Counted from the first letter of the stretch, positions 8,265-16,991 are shown. The stretch is 64,000 bases of DNA from an uncultured Acidimicrobiaceae bacterium (GCA_903873395.1 CAIQOJ010000124.1:1-64000), one strand, 5' to 3'. Translations and numbers: made by a program. The notes: generated by a model not told the origin, from the letters alone.

Positions 8265-9526
8265 CACCGGCGGGCGAGGCCGGTGCTGCCAGCCAGCCGA
8301 TCGATGCCGCCGCTCTGGCCAAGGACTTCCCCCTCCTTTCTCGTGAGATCCACGGCCGTCCCATTACGTTCCTCGACTCTGCCGCCTCGTCCCAGCGGCC
8401 TACGGCCGTGCTCGATGCCATGCGCAACTACGACGAGACGACACACGCCAATGTGCATCGAGGCGTCTACACGATCGCCGAGGAAGCCACTCGGCGGTTC
8501 GAGGGTGCACGCGCAGCAGTAGGGCGATTCATCGGCGCCCCCGTCCCGAGTCGCGAGGTGGTCTTCACCAAGAACGCCACCGAGGCGCTCAACCTGGTCG
8601 TCCACTCATGGGGCCGAGCCAACCTCGGCCCCGGTGATGCCGTCGTCCTGACAGAGATGGAGCACCACGCCAACATCGTGCCGTGGCAGATGCTGGCCGC
8701 CGAACGGGGCATCGAGCTGCGGTGGCTCGACGTGGACGACGAAGGTCAACTCGTCCTCGACAACCTCGACCAGATCCTCGATGGGGCCAAGGCCCTGTCG
8801 GTTACGTGCATGTCCAACGTGCTGGGGACCCTCAACCCGATCCCTCAGTTGGCCGAAGCAGCCCATGCCGCTGGAGCCATCCTCATCGCAGACGCCTGCC
8901 AGTCGGTTCCCCATCTCCCCACGGACGTCACCGCCTTGGGCGCCGATTTCGTGGCCTTCAGTGGGCACAAAATGTGCGGGCCCACCGGCATCGGCGTGCT
9001 GTGGGGCCGAGAGTCTCTCCTCGAGACCCTGCCGCCATTCCTGGGTGGTGGCGAGATGATCCTGGATGTCCGCAGGGACGGATTCACACCCAACGACATC
9101 CCGTGGCGTTTCGAGGCAGGCACACCGCCCATCACCGAGGCCATCGGTCTCGGTGCGGCAGTGACCTACCTCGAGGGCGTGGGCATGGAGGCCATCCGAG
9201 CCCACGACATCGCGCTGACCCGCTATGCACTTGCTGCCTTTGCTCAACGCTTCGGCAGCGCCCTGACCGTATTCGGGCCATCGGATCCCGAAGCCAGGGG
9301 CGGCGTGCTCTCCTTCGCCTTCGGCGATGTCCATCCCCATGACATCTCGCAGATACTCGATGAATACGGGGTGTGCGTGCGCGCCGGTCACCACTGCGCC
9401 AAGCCGCTGATGCGGCGCCTCGGCGTGCCGGCCACAGCCCGGGCGTCCTTTGCGCTCTACAACGATGAGGATGACGTCGATACCCTGGTCGACGCCCTCG
9501 AAGCAGCTGGGCGGTTCTTCGCATGA
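8252..9526 (+). CDS. sufS: Cysteine desulfurase SufS
   Basis: A PLP enzyme that takes sulfur from cysteine as a persulfide and passes it to SufU. The 424-residue protein has the PLP lysine in FSGHKMCGPTGIG (K240), the PLP-phosphate region TKNATEALNLV and the active-site cysteine in RAGHHCAKPLMRR (C382), typical of class II desulfurases. The start overlaps the end of sufC1 by 13 bp and is preceded by GAGGGG. sufU follows after 31 bp, so sufC1-sufS-sufU form one unit. The SufBD scaffold genes are elsewhere in the window and on the other strand. Confidence 0.95.
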   Translation: MAQLTPAGEAGAASQPIDAAALAKDFPLLSREIHGRPITFLDSAASSQRPTAVLDAMRNYDETTHANVHRGVYTIAEEATRRFEGARAAVGRFIGAPVPSREVVFTKNATEALNLVVHSWGRANLGPGDAVVLTEMEHHANIVPWQMLAAERGIELRWLDVDDEGQLVLDNLDQILDGAKALSVTCMSNVLGTLNPIPQLAEAAHAAGAILIADACQSVPHLPTDVTALGADFVAFSGHKMCGPTGIGVLWGRESLLETLPPFLGGGEMILDVRRDGFTPNDIPWRFEAGTPPITEAIGLGAAVTYLEGVGMEAIRAHDIALTRYALAAFAQRFGSALTVFGPSDPEARGGVLSFAFGDVHPHDISQILDEYGVCVRAGHHCAKPLMRRLGVPATARASFALYNDEDDVDTLVDALEAAGRFFA

Positions 9527-9557
9527 GACCTGCCTGCCACGAAGGGAGACGACCCTG

Positions 9558-10073
9558 ATGCCCGGCCTCGAAGACCTCTATCGAGAGATCATCCTCGACC
9601 ACTACCGTTCGCCACGGAACCGCGGCGAACTCGAATCTCCTCCGGCCGTTCGGGTTGAGGGATTCAATCCCCTGTGCGGTGACGAGATCGTCGTCACCCT
9701 CGACGTAGACGATGGGATCCTGCAAGACATCAAGATCGGCGGCACGGGCTGCTCGATCAGCCAATCATCGGCGTCCTTGATGTCGGCTGCCGTGAAGGGG
9801 CGACCCCTGGCCGAGGTCTACGAGGTGATCAGCACCTTCAAGCGGATGATGTCGATCCACGAGGCTTCATTGCCTGGCGAAGGCAGCGACCCAGGCGCCA
9901 CCGGTGACGAGGGCGTCGATGAGCCAGAGGCCATCGACGTCGCTGCCCTGGGGGAGCTCGCCGCTCTCCAGGGCGTGGTCAAGTTCCCGGTGCGCATCAA
10001 GTGCGCCACGTTGAGTTGGAACACGCTGACCCAGGGACTCGACGAAGCTGCCTCACCGGCCTCGTCTACCTGA
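9558..10073 (+). CDS. sufU: SufU sulfur-transfer protein
   Basis: A zinc-dependent sulfur acceptor that relays persulfide sulfur from SufS to the SufBCD scaffold. All ligands of the family are visible: C40 and D42 in PLCGDEI, C65 in GTGCSISQSSAS and C149 in IKCATLSWNTL. The 171-residue length is slightly long because of a Gly/Glu/Asp-rich insertion near residues 106-128. The ATG at 9558 was chosen because it follows AGGGAG and begins with the conserved LEDLYREIILDHYRSPRN; the frame is open further upstream into sufS. Confidence 0.94.
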   Translation: MPGLEDLYREIILDHYRSPRNRGELESPPAVRVEGFNPLCGDEIVVTLDVDDGILQDIKIGGTGCSISQSSASLMSAAVKGRPLAEVYEVISTFKRMMSIHEASLPGEGSDPGATGDEGVDEPEAIDVAALGELAALQGVVKFPVRIKCATLSWNTLTQGLDEAASPASST

Positions 10074-10174
10074 GCGCTCCCGTTCATGGGCGTCAGACGG
10101 CTCGACGTCGTCATTCCCCTGACGTCCGACCTCCAACCTCCACAGCCCGCCAGGCCTGAGTTCCTCGCGTCCTC

Positions 10175-10228
10175 CGGGTCTGATGAGACGGGTCTGATGT
10201 GACGGGTCTGATGTGACGGGTCTGATCA
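10175..10228. repeat. 14-bp tandem repeat array, nearly four copies
   Basis: GACGGGTCTGATGT is repeated at 10187-10200 and 10201-10214. A third copy starting at 10215 runs into the palindrome, and a degenerate copy lies just before at 10175-10186. It sits between the convergent sufU and LCP genes. Confidence 0.85.
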
Positions 10229-10236
10229 GACCCGTC
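10215..10236. terminator. 22-bp perfect palindrome, probable bidirectional terminator
   Basis: Bases 10215-10236 are self-complementary with the centre CTGATCAG. The palindrome ends 3 bp before the stop codon of the minus-strand LCP gene and follows sufU. The three upstream repeat copies are all able to pair with its right half, so several alternative hairpins are possible. There is no U-tract. Confidence 0.55.
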
Positions 10237-10238
10237 GA

Positions 10239-11543
10239 TCAACAGGGAGTGGGGTCGAAGTTGGTGGGAATCGTTGTCGTGGTCGCCGACGGAGCAACAG
10301 TGCCCGGCGTGGTGCCACCTGGCGACGACGTCGGAGCCGGAACGGTCGTAGTGGTGGTCGACACCGTGCCATAGGGCCCAGGAGGGGGCGTGGCCGGGGT
10401 TGGGGCTGTTGGGGTGCCCAGGAACTCGGCGATGACCTGTTGAGCCTGGGGTTGCTGCACATAGAGCAAGGCGCCGAGGTAGGGGTAGTTGGAATAGGAC
10501 GCGGAGTAGGTCGGCAACGTCGAGGTGAGCAGCGAGTCCGAGGCGAACCCATGGAACTGGCGGGCGAGTGACACCAGGTCCTTGACCGAGAGGGTGGAGT
10601 CGACGGTGACACCTTGGACGACTGAACCGACGAAGGCATTCAACGTCAGTGGGTTGTACTGCTTCTCTGACTGGGTGATCAGTGCCTTCAAGAATGCGTT
10701 CTGGCGCTGGATCCTGCCGAAATCGCTGGTCCCGTCATACTGCCAGTAGCCGTTTGCGTAGTACTGGAAATGTCGACTGCGAGCCACCGCCAGTGCGTAG
10801 CCGCCACCGAGATGCTGACAGCCCGTCGAGGTGATGTTGAGGCCCGTGTAGTCGTCACGAGCCGGAGTGGGGAACGAAAGATTGATGCCGCCGATGGCAT
10901 CGACGGCTCCTCGGAACCCGACGAAATTGACCTGCACCACATGCTCGATGGAAATCCCAAAGTTGTTCTGGATGGTCTGCACCAGTTGATCGGGACCACT
11001 GTTGTAGGTGGCGTTGATCCGGTTGACCTTGCCGATCTGCGTCGTGTCTCCAGCCACGGTCACCGCAGTATCTCGTGGGATCGACAGCACGCTCACCCGC
11101 CCGGTCGCTGGCACCACGTGCACGATCTTGATGACGTCGCTGCGCTGGCCTCCGGCCGTCGACGTGTCGCCGAACGACGTCTGATCCTTTGCCGAGATGT
11201 TGGCCCGGGTGTCCGAACCGATGAGAAGCACGTTGAAGGGCGTGCCAGCCGGGGCGACCTGCAGGTGCTTTACGGTGACCTTCGTCACCTGGTTGAAGCG
11301 ATACTGCACGTAGTAGTAGCCGGTCCCTACAGCCACCAAGGCCAACGACACGAGGACGACCCCTGCGATCAGCAGGCGGTCGATCCACGGGTGCTTGGAA
11401 CGCCCACGCCTTCGTGATTCTCGGCGATCACCCTTGGTCGACGTGGCTCCACTATCGGACCCAGCATCTGGCTGAGCCGCCTGGGACGCCTTCTTCCGGC
11501 TCGCACTGTGTGCGCCGCCACGACGTCGTTCGGAGCGTGCCAT
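10239..11543 (-). CDS. LytR-CpsA-Psr (LCP) family cell-wall ligase
   Basis: A 434-residue membrane-anchored enzyme of the family that transfers glycopolymers from lipid carriers to peptidoglycan. A basic, Ser-rich cytoplasmic N-terminus is followed by one transmembrane helix (about residues 57-78). The LCP domain includes FNVLLIGSDTR, RSDVIKIVHV, VSVLSIPRDTAV, INATYNSG, VDAIGGI and ALAVARSRHF, containing the conserved Arg and Asp residues that bind the lipid pyrophosphate. The C-terminal tail is low-complexity Pro/Thr. The ATG has no Shine-Dalgarno sequence but carries TAGCCT six bases upstream. Its polymer substrate (arabinogalactan- or teichoic-acid-like) is unknown. Confidence 0.9.
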   Translation of the reverse strand: MARSERRRGGAHSASRKKASQAAQPDAGSDSGATSTKGDRRESRRRGRSKHPWIDRLLIAGVVLVSLALVAVGTGYYYVQYRFNQVTKVTVKHLQVAPAGTPFNVLLIGSDTRANISAKDQTSFGDTSTAGGQRSDVIKIVHVVPATGRVSVLSIPRDTAVTVAGDTTQIGKVNRINATYNSGPDQLVQTIQNNFGISIEHVVQVNFVGFRGAVDAIGGINLSFPTPARDDYTGLNITSTGCQHLGGGYALAVARSRHFQYYANGYWQYDGTSDFGRIQRQNAFLKALITQSEKQYNPLTLNAFVGSVVQGVTVDSTLSVKDLVSLARQFHGFASDSLLTSTLPTYSASYSNYPYLGALLYVQQPQAQQVIAEFLGTPTAPTPATPPPGPYGTVSTTTTTVPAPTSSPGGTTPGTVAPSATTTTIPTNFDPTPC

Positions 11544-11549
11544 TGCGTG

Positions 11550-11555
11550 AGGCTA
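11550..11555 (-). promoter_or_regulatory. Putative -10 element TAGCCT of a leaderless promoter
   Basis: On the minus strand TAGCCT is separated by six bases from the ATG at 11543 of the LCP gene. Confidence 0.45.
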
Positions 11556-11663
11556 GCAAGTTAGGCGGGGACTTCAGTCCCGCCCCACCTGTGAATTCCC
11601 AGAGGTGTTCCTACGGGATCGCTAGGAACATCGTAGGACCAGGCCTAAGAAGACTGGGCTATC

Positions 11664-12410
11664 TCAAACGTATCCGGCGTATCCGGTGCGATCCACGGCT
11701 CGGGCCAACTCGGGTCCACCGGTAGCCACCACCTTGCCGCCAGCGAGCACGTGAACCACATCAGGGACGAGTACGTCGAGCAGTCGGTGGAAGTGCGTGA
11801 TGGCCAAGACGCCAAGGCCCCACTCGTCGGTGGCATCCTGAACCCGTCGGCCCACATCGGCCAGGGCGTCGACGTCGAGTCCGGAGTCGATCTCGTCGAG
11901 CAGGGCGAAACGCGGACGTAGTACGGCAAGCTGCACCGTTTCGTTGCGCTTGCGCTCTCCACCGGACAGGTCCACGTTCAACGGACGGTCCAGCAGACGT
12001 TGGTCCAGGCCGATGCGGTTCGCCTCATCGTGCAACCGGCCCATGATGTCCGGTGTCGACGATGCCGACCCATCGATGGGTACGGCCGCTCGAGCCGAGG
12101 CCAGGGCATCGACAAGGGGTACTCCAGGAACTTCGATCGGGTGCTGCATGGCCAGAAACAGGCCGGCCCGTGCCCGCTGCCACGTCGGCAAGGCCAGGAG
12201 ATCGATGCCGTCGAGTGTGACTGTTCCCCCGAGGACCTCGTAACCGGGGCGACCCATGATCACGTGAGCGAGCGTGCTCTTTCCAGAACCATTGGGTCCC
12301 ATGACCGCGTGCACCTCGCCACTGCGGACGGTCAACGAAATTCCCTGGAGGATCTCCCGTCCTGGAATGCCTGCCCGCAGGTCGTCGATGACCAGTTCAC
12401 CCGTGCTCAT
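11664..12410 (-). CDS. sufC: Fe-S cluster assembly ATPase SufC (copy 2)
   Basis: A second SufC, 248 residues, with Walker A GPNGSGKST (about 38-46), LSGGERKRNE, the canonical Walker B/D-loop LLDEIDSGLD and an H-loop histidine in AITHFH. It differs considerably from copy 1 outside the motifs (Q-loop region LAMQHPIEVPGVP). Its start overlaps the stop of the Rieske gene by ATGA, and it lies in the sufD-Rieske-sufC order known from Streptomyces-type suf operons. It is therefore the more likely regular partner of SufB and SufD. Having two paralogues might allow two ATPase forms of the scaffold; this is inference. Confidence 0.93.
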   Translation of the reverse strand: MSTGELVIDDLRAGIPGREILQGISLTVRSGEVHAVMGPNGSGKSTLAHVIMGRPGYEVLGGTVTLDGIDLLALPTWQRARAGLFLAMQHPIEVPGVPLVDALASARAAVPIDGSASSTPDIMGRLHDEANRIGLDQRLLDRPLNVDLSGGERKRNETVQLAVLRPRFALLDEIDSGLDVDALADVGRRVQDATDEWGLGVLAITHFHRLLDVLVPDVVHVLAGGKVVATGGPELARAVDRTGYAGYV

Positions 12411-12736
12411 GAAACCACCACCGAGATGTCATCGTCAGATACAACGACCTCATAGACAGGTACGGGCTTAGTGGCGGGCAAGGAGCACGGTTCGCCGGTT
12501 CGCAGGTCGAAGGTCGATCCGTGCTTGGCACATTCGAGTTCGCACTCGGCTGCCCACACCTCGCCCTCAGCCAACGACACGTCCTCATGACTGCACCGGT
12601 CGCCGATGGCGTAGTAGTCGTCTTCGATGCGCACCAAGGCCACCCGGAGGCCGGCAACATCGAAACGGCGTGCCTCCCCTGGGACAAGATCACTTCGACC
12701 GCAGAGGCGAACCAACGTCGATGATCCTTCAGTCAC
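12407..12736 (-). CDS. Rieske [2Fe-2S] ferredoxin-like protein of the suf operon
   Basis: A 109-residue soluble Rieske protein. The cluster ligands are CSH (C48, H50) and CAKH (C69, H72), spaced as in ferredoxin components of ring-hydroxylating dioxygenases. Such proteins are commonly annotated as non-haem iron oxygenase ferredoxin subunits and sit between sufD and sufC in many actinobacteria, where no oxygenase partner is present. The gene overlaps sufD by 8 bp and sufC2 by 4 bp, so it is a firm part of the operon. A role as electron donor or sensor in cluster assembly is suggested by context only. Confidence 0.93.
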   Translation of the reverse strand: MTEGSSTLVRLCGRSDLVPGEARRFDVAGLRVALVRIEDDYYAIGDRCSHEDVSLAEGEVWAAECELECAKHGSTFDLRTGEPCSLPATKPVPVYEVVVSDDDISVVVS

Positions 12737-14063
12737 GGGTCACCCCCGAACGCTCGGCCAGAGCAGCCCCGATCAACGGACGCACACCGGCCAGGGGAAC
12801 TTGCTCGGCGATGGCCTCGAAGAAGCCGGCGACGATGAGCTGTTCGGCCCGACCTGGTTCGATCCCGCGTGATTCCAGGTAGTACCGCTGGTCTTCGTCG
12901 ACAGGGCCAACAGTCGAACCATGACTGCACTGCACATCGTTCTCCTCGATGTCGAGGTTGGGAACCGAGTCGGCCTGAGCGCCCTCGGCCAGAACCAGGT
13001 TGTGGTTCGTCTGGCGCGCATCGGAACGCACGGCACCCTTCTGCATGCGAATCAAACCGCTGTAGACCGAGTGGGCGGTATCGGCCACTGCCCCCATGAA
13101 CAGAAGGTCACTGGTCGTTCGCGGCGCGCAGTGGTCCTGGAGGGTCCGGAAGTCCAGCATCTGGTCGTCTCGCCCGATGAATGCAGCTCGCAGCCGACTT
13201 GATGCTGACTCCCCCATCAATGCCGAGTCGGTGCGCAGCCTTGCGTAAGCCCCACCCAGCGCAACTGCATAACTTGACAACTTCGCTCGTGCAGCCAGCC
13301 GGCTCGTCTGATGAGCTAACTGCCAGGCGGCTGCACCCAGCGCCTGCACGGATACGTAGTCGACGACTGCGGCTTCCCCGAGATCGAGTTCCGTCACAGG
13401 AACGACCAAACGCTCGCACGGCACGGCAGGTGCAAGGCCCCCCAGGACCTGTTCCACAAGTGCCCCTTCATCGGCATCCACCACGACCTCGATGATGCCG
13501 ACGCCAGATTCGGCGCCTGCTCGCACAACGGTACGGGGGAACACGGCAGATCCACCAAGTCCGACCACGGCGTGAATGATCACGATTGGCGCCTCGAGCG
13601 TCACGCCTTCAGGAACGTCGATCACCACCGGGTCGGGGGCAAACGCATCGTTGAGCAGCGGGAAGTCCGTTGGCGTGGCAAGAACTGATCCCAGAAGACT
13701 TGACGATTCGGGATGATCGGTCAGGCGTCCGATGGTCATCGTCGAGGACGCCGCTTCGCCAGACACTGTGGCGAGGACACCATTGATGGTCACCACCAGG
13801 CACGAACGCGGGCCAAGCCGGTCAGCGAGGGCATGGATCCGTTCCGAGGTGGATGCACCTTGGTTCTCCGCCACCACCGGGGTGGTCGCCACCGGGGCAA
13901 AGCGGTCGAGATCGAGGCGATCGATCCGGCTGTATCGCCAGACCTCATCTTTCTCGGTCGGTAGCGCGGAAGCAGCAAAGGCCTCGGCGGCAGCCGTCCT
14001 TCGTGCCTGTAGCCACGCGTCGCCAGGCAGGCTGGCAGCAGTGTCTGGAGCGAAGGTGGGCAA
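12729..14063 (-). CDS. sufD: Fe-S cluster assembly scaffold protein SufD
   Basis: The scaffold subunit that forms a heterodimer with SufB and binds SufC. The 444-residue protein has the family C-terminal beta-helix with QTNHNLVLAEGAQADSVP and the conserved NDVQCSHGSTVG, containing the Cys and His implicated at the SufB-SufD interface. The N-terminal part (AFAASALPTEKDEVWRYSRI) matches the SufD W-R-Y motif. The only start in frame at the expected place is a TTG at 14063 with TGAGGT about ten bases upstream, so the precise start is uncertain. It is the first gene of a sufD-Rieske-sufC2 unit, separated from sufB by two other genes. Confidence 0.92.
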   Translation of the reverse strand: MPTFAPDTAASLPGDAWLQARRTAAAEAFAASALPTEKDEVWRYSRIDRLDLDRFAPVATTPVVAENQGASTSERIHALADRLGPRSCLVVTINGVLATVSGEAASSTMTIGRLTDHPESSSLLGSVLATPTDFPLLNDAFAPDPVVIDVPEGVTLEAPIVIIHAVVGLGGSAVFPRTVVRAGAESGVGIIEVVVDADEGALVEQVLGGLAPAVPCERLVVPVTELDLGEAAVVDYVSVQALGAAAWQLAHQTSRLAARAKLSSYAVALGGAYARLRTDSALMGESASSRLRAAFIGRDDQMLDFRTLQDHCAPRTTSDLLFMGAVADTAHSVYSGLIRMQKGAVRSDARQTNHNLVLAEGAQADSVPNLDIEENDVQCSHGSTVGPVDEDQRYYLESRGIEPGRAEQLIVAGFFEAIAEQVPLAGVRPLIGAALAERSGVTRD

Positions 14064-14155
14064 GAGCTGTGGACCTCAGGGGGGGAATTCGGGTGCCGGT
14101 GCGTCCGGCCCTCACCTGCACTCTACCGGGGTCGCAGGACCTACCCGTCGGGACG

Positions 14156-14161
14156 TACGCT
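14156..14161 (+). promoter_or_regulatory. Putative -10 element TACGCT of a leaderless promoter
   Basis: TACGCT is followed by six bases and the ATG at 14168 of the crotonase gene. The region is shared with the divergent sufD. Confidence 0.45.
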
Positions 14162-14167
14162 TCTGCC

Positions 14168-15016
14168 ATGCCTGGATCCACTATCAACTCGTTTGCCTCT
14201 GACGTCCTGACTCTCGAGATCGACGGCCACGTGGCCACCTTGTGGCTCGATCGCCCCGAGAAGCGCAACGCCATGGGCCCAGACTTCTGGGACGACCTTC
14301 CCGTTGCCATGGCCGCGATTGCCGCCGAGCCGTCGGTTCGCGCCGTGGTCATCGCAGCCACGGGACCCCATTTCTCGGTCGGCCTCGACCTCGTGGCCAT
14401 GGCCGGACCCGTCATGGGTGGACATGGTGCAGGCACGTCTTCCCCAGCAGCTCGGGCGTGGCGCTCCCGGGCTCAGATCGTGCGCATGCAAGCCTCGGTC
14501 ACGGCAGTTGCGGACTGCAAGGTCCCGGTGATCGCCGCGGTGCAGGGTTACTGCATCGGAGGCGGAGTCGACCTCATCGCCGCTTGTGACATCCGACTGG
14601 CCAGCGCCGACGCCAGCTTCTCAATCCGTGAGGCCAAGGTGGCCATCGTGGCCGACATCGGAAGTCTGCAGCGCCTTCCCGCCATCATCGGACAGGGTCA
14701 CCTGGCTGAACTCGCCTACACCGGCAAGGACATCGATGCAGAGCGAGCCGCCACGATCGGCCTGGTCAACTCGGTCAGTGCCGACCCTGGGGCTGTTGTG
14801 GCCGACGCCCGGGCCATGGCGGCCGAGATCGCTGGCAACTCGCCGATGGCCGTGCAAGGCACCAAGGCCGTCCTCGTGGCTGGCGAAGGTCGGACGGTTG
14901 CCGAGGGGCTCGACTACGTGGCTACGTGGAATGCCGCATTCCTGCCTTCGGACGACCTCACTGAGGCCATGACCGCATTCATGGAGAAGCGACCGGGCAA
15001 CTTCACCGGGGGCTGA
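14168..15016 (+). CDS. Crotonase-family protein, probable delta3,5-delta2,4-dienoyl-CoA isomerase
   Basis: Isomerises dienoyl-CoA intermediates of unsaturated fatty-acid beta-oxidation, if the assignment is right. The 282-residue protein has LDRPEKRNAMG, the oxyanion-hole strings HFSVGLDL and GYCIGGGVDLIAACDIRLAS, and IREAKVAIVADIGSLQRLP. In the ECH1-type isomerases, a Glu and an Asp eight residues apart act as the proton-transfer pair. E155 and D163 keep that spacing here, and GSLQRLP follows as in that group, which favours isomerase over hydratase. The ATG at 14168 was chosen although the frame is open upstream, because it has a leaderless-type -10 and starts the fold. It interrupts the suf genes. 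Confidence 0.82.
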   Translation: MPGSTINSFASDVLTLEIDGHVATLWLDRPEKRNAMGPDFWDDLPVAMAAIAAEPSVRAVVIAATGPHFSVGLDLVAMAGPVMGGHGAGTSSPAARAWRSRAQIVRMQASVTAVADCKVPVIAAVQGYCIGGGVDLIAACDIRLASADASFSIREAKVAIVADIGSLQRLPAIIGQGHLAELAYTGKDIDAERAATIGLVNSVSADPGAVVADARAMAAEIAGNSPMAVQGTKAVLVAGEGRTVAEGLDYVATWNAAFLPSDDLTEAMTAFMEKRPGNFTGG

Positions 15017-15044
15017 TCCGGCCGGAAGAAGCTGACCTCAGCTA

Positions 15045-15071
15045 GGCGGCAGCCACAACTAGCTGCCTGCC
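15045..15071. terminator. Bulged hairpin between convergent genes
   Basis: GGCGGCAGC (15045-15053) pairs with GCTGCC-T-GCC (15062-15071) with one bulged T and an eight-base loop. It lies between the convergent crotonase gene and the small Cys protein gene. Confidence 0.45.
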
Positions 15072-15096
15072 CAGGTCTTGCGCACGCGCAGCTGGC

Positions 15097-15441
15097 TCAG
15101 CCCCTGCGCCACCACCGCTTGCGTTTCTGAACGCTCGGAGGCTGCTCGTCACGTCGCACCTCGGCGAGGAGATCAGGTGCGACGGCATTGACGATGTCCT
15201 CGGCTTGATCGAGCAAGGCCGCTGCTTCGTCACCAGGCACGTTGGGCATGGGTTCGAGCGGCGGCTCTACAAGCGAGCCGTGGACCCAGCCAACGTCGGC
15301 CAAGCGCGGTGCGTACGAGGAGCAGTTCTCAGGACACTTCCACGGAGCCTCGGGCGCCAGGTCCAACGCACAGAACCGAGCCACTTCGCCAGAGTCATAG
15401 GTTCGGCTCTGAAAGTGCTTGCACTCCTCACGCATCGACAT
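15097..15441 (-). CDS. Small four-cysteine protein downstream of sufB
   Basis: A 114-residue cytoplasmic protein that I do not recognise. The N-terminal third has four cysteines (C7, C24, C36, C40) in the pattern C-x16-C-x11-C-x3-C, plus a conserved-looking CKHFQSRTYDSGEVARFCALDLAPEAPW-type context, which could bind zinc or an Fe-S cluster. The C-terminus is basic (KRKRWWRRG). AAGGAG stands five bases before the ATG. It follows sufB by 99 bp on the same strand, so the two are probably co-transcribed and the protein may take part in cluster assembly or be a client; both are inference. Confidence 0.65.
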   Translation of the reverse strand: MSMREECKHFQSRTYDSGEVARFCALDLAPEAPWKCPENCSSYAPRLADVGWVHGSLVEPPLEPMPNVPGDEAAALLDQAEDIVNAVAPDLLAEVRRDEQPPSVQKRKRWWRRG

Positions 15442-15540
15442 GGCAGCTCCTTTGTCGTCTTGGGCTCATTCTGCCCCGACCGGCACGCGTGGTGCGCACC
15501 ATGATTCGCTGGGCGGCATCACAGGGCACCGACGTCCGAC

Positions 15541-16941
15541 TCAGCCGATCGAACCTTCCATCTGCAACTCGATCAGGCGACTCCACTCCACCGCATACTC
15601 CATGGGGAGGGTCCGGGTGATGGGTTCGATGAACCCGTTGACGATCATGCCCATGGCTTGGGTCTCCGAAAGCCCGCGACTCATCAGGTAGAAGAGCTGG
15701 TCGTCGCCGACCTTGGACACCGTGGCTTCGTGGCCGATCCGTGCATCACGTTCGCCCACTTCCATGTAGGGCTTGGTCTCCGATACCGACGTGTCGTCGA
15801 GGAGCAGGGCATCACAGCGCACAAAGCTCTTGGCTCCGCGGGCCCCCTCTTCGACCCGGACCAGACCCCGGTAGGTGGTGATGCCGGCATCCTTGGAGAT
15901 GGACTTGGAGACGATGGTTGACGTCGTCTCCGGTGCGGCATGGACCATCTTGGCGCCTGCATCCTGATGCTGGCCGGCACCGGCATATGCCACCGAAAGC
16001 ACCTCGCCGGACGCCTTGGGGCCCATGAGATAGACGGCGGGGTACTTCATGGTCAGACGGGACCCGATGTTGCCGTCGATCCATTCGACATGGGCCTCAG
16101 CCTCTGCCCGTGCCCGCTTGGTGACGAGGTTGTAGACGTTGTTCGACCAGTTCTGGATCGTCGTGTAGGTGATGCGTGAACCCTCGAGAGCGATCAGTTC
16201 GACGACAGCCGAATGCAGAGAGTCGGTCGAGTACACCGGAGCCGAGCAACCCTCGATGTAGTGCACCTGAGAACCGACGTCGGCAATGATCAACGTCCGC
16301 TCGAACTGGCCCATATTTTCGGCATTGATGCGGAAGTAGGCCTGCAGGGGCTGGTCTACCACCACGTTCGGGGGGACGTAGATGAACGAACCACCCGACC
16401 ACACCGCCGAGTTGAGAGCAGCAAACTTGTTGTCGTTGGGAGGAATGACGGTCCCGAAGTACTTGCGCACCAGATCTGGGTGTTCGCGCACGGCGGTGTC
16501 CATGTCGCAGAAGATGATCCCCAGAGCCTCGAGATCCTCACGGTTGCGGTGGAACACGACCTCGGACTCGTACTGAGCGGTCACGCCGGCCAAATACTTG
16601 CGTTCAGCCTCAGGAATGCCCAGCTTCTCGTAGGTCGACTTGATGGCATCGGGCAGGTCGTTCCAGTCCTCGACCTGGCCTGATGTTGGCTTGATGTAAT
16701 AGAAAATGTCGTCGAAGTCGAGATCCGGCATGTTCTTGGCGAACCACTGCGCCATGGGGCGACGCTCGAAGCGCTGCAGGGCCCGAAGACGGAAGTCCCG
16801 CATCCACTCGGGCTCCTTCTTCATGGTGGACATCTCGCGGACGATGTCCTCGCTCAAGCCCTTCTTGGGCTTGAAGACGTAGTCCTCTTCGTCGGACCAT
16901 CCCAGCTGGTACTTGCCGAGGTCGAGATCAGTGGGCGGCAT
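15541..16941 (-). CDS. sufB: Fe-S cluster assembly scaffold protein SufB
   Basis: The main scaffold of the SufBCD complex. At 466 residues it has normal family length. Visible landmarks are [17 protein letters not shown] near residue 82, [36 protein letters not shown] with the conserved cysteine, [26 protein letters not shown] and [27 protein letters not shown] stands six bases upstream of the ATG. A palindromic, AT-rich element precedes the gene. Unlike the usual actinobacterial order, sufB is not followed by sufD but by a small Cys protein and then a convergent gene. Confidence 0.96.
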   Translation of the reverse strand: MPPTDLDLGKYQLGWSDEEDYVFKPKKGLSEDIVREMSTMKKEPEWMRDFRLRALQRFERRPMAQWFAKNMPDLDFDDIFYYIKPTSGQVEDWNDLPDAIKSTYEKLGIPEAERKYLAGVTAQYESEVVFHRNREDLEALGIIFCDMDTAVREHPDLVRKYFGTVIPPNDNKFAALNSAVWSGGSFIYVPPNVVVDQPLQAYFRINAENMGQFERTLIIADVGSQVHYIEGCSAPVYSTDSLHSAVVELIALEGSRITYTTIQNWSNNVYNLVTKRARAEAEAHVEWIDGNIGSRLTMKYPAVYLMGPKASGEVLSVAYAGAGQHQDAGAKMVHAAPETTSTIVSKSISKDAGITTYRGLVRVEEGARGAKSFVRCDALLLDDTSVSETKPYMEVGERDARIGHEATVSKVGDDQLFYLMSRGLSETQAMGMIVNGFIEPITRTLPMEYAVEWSRLIELQMEGSIG

Positions 16942-16979
16942 GCGGACTCCTGGTCGGCTGGTGATGTGGGCAATTTCCC

Positions 16980-16991
16980 CTATCTAGATAG
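16980..16991. promoter_or_regulatory. 12-bp palindrome CTATCTAGATAG upstream of sufB
   Basis: A perfect palindrome 39 bp before the sufB start, standing out as AT-rich in a GC-rich genome. It overlaps TANNNT-type -10 candidates on the minus strand, the position of a repressor site. SufR- or Rrf2-type control would be expected by analogy, but the sequence does not match a consensus I know and no regulator gene is in the window. Confidence 0.4.
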
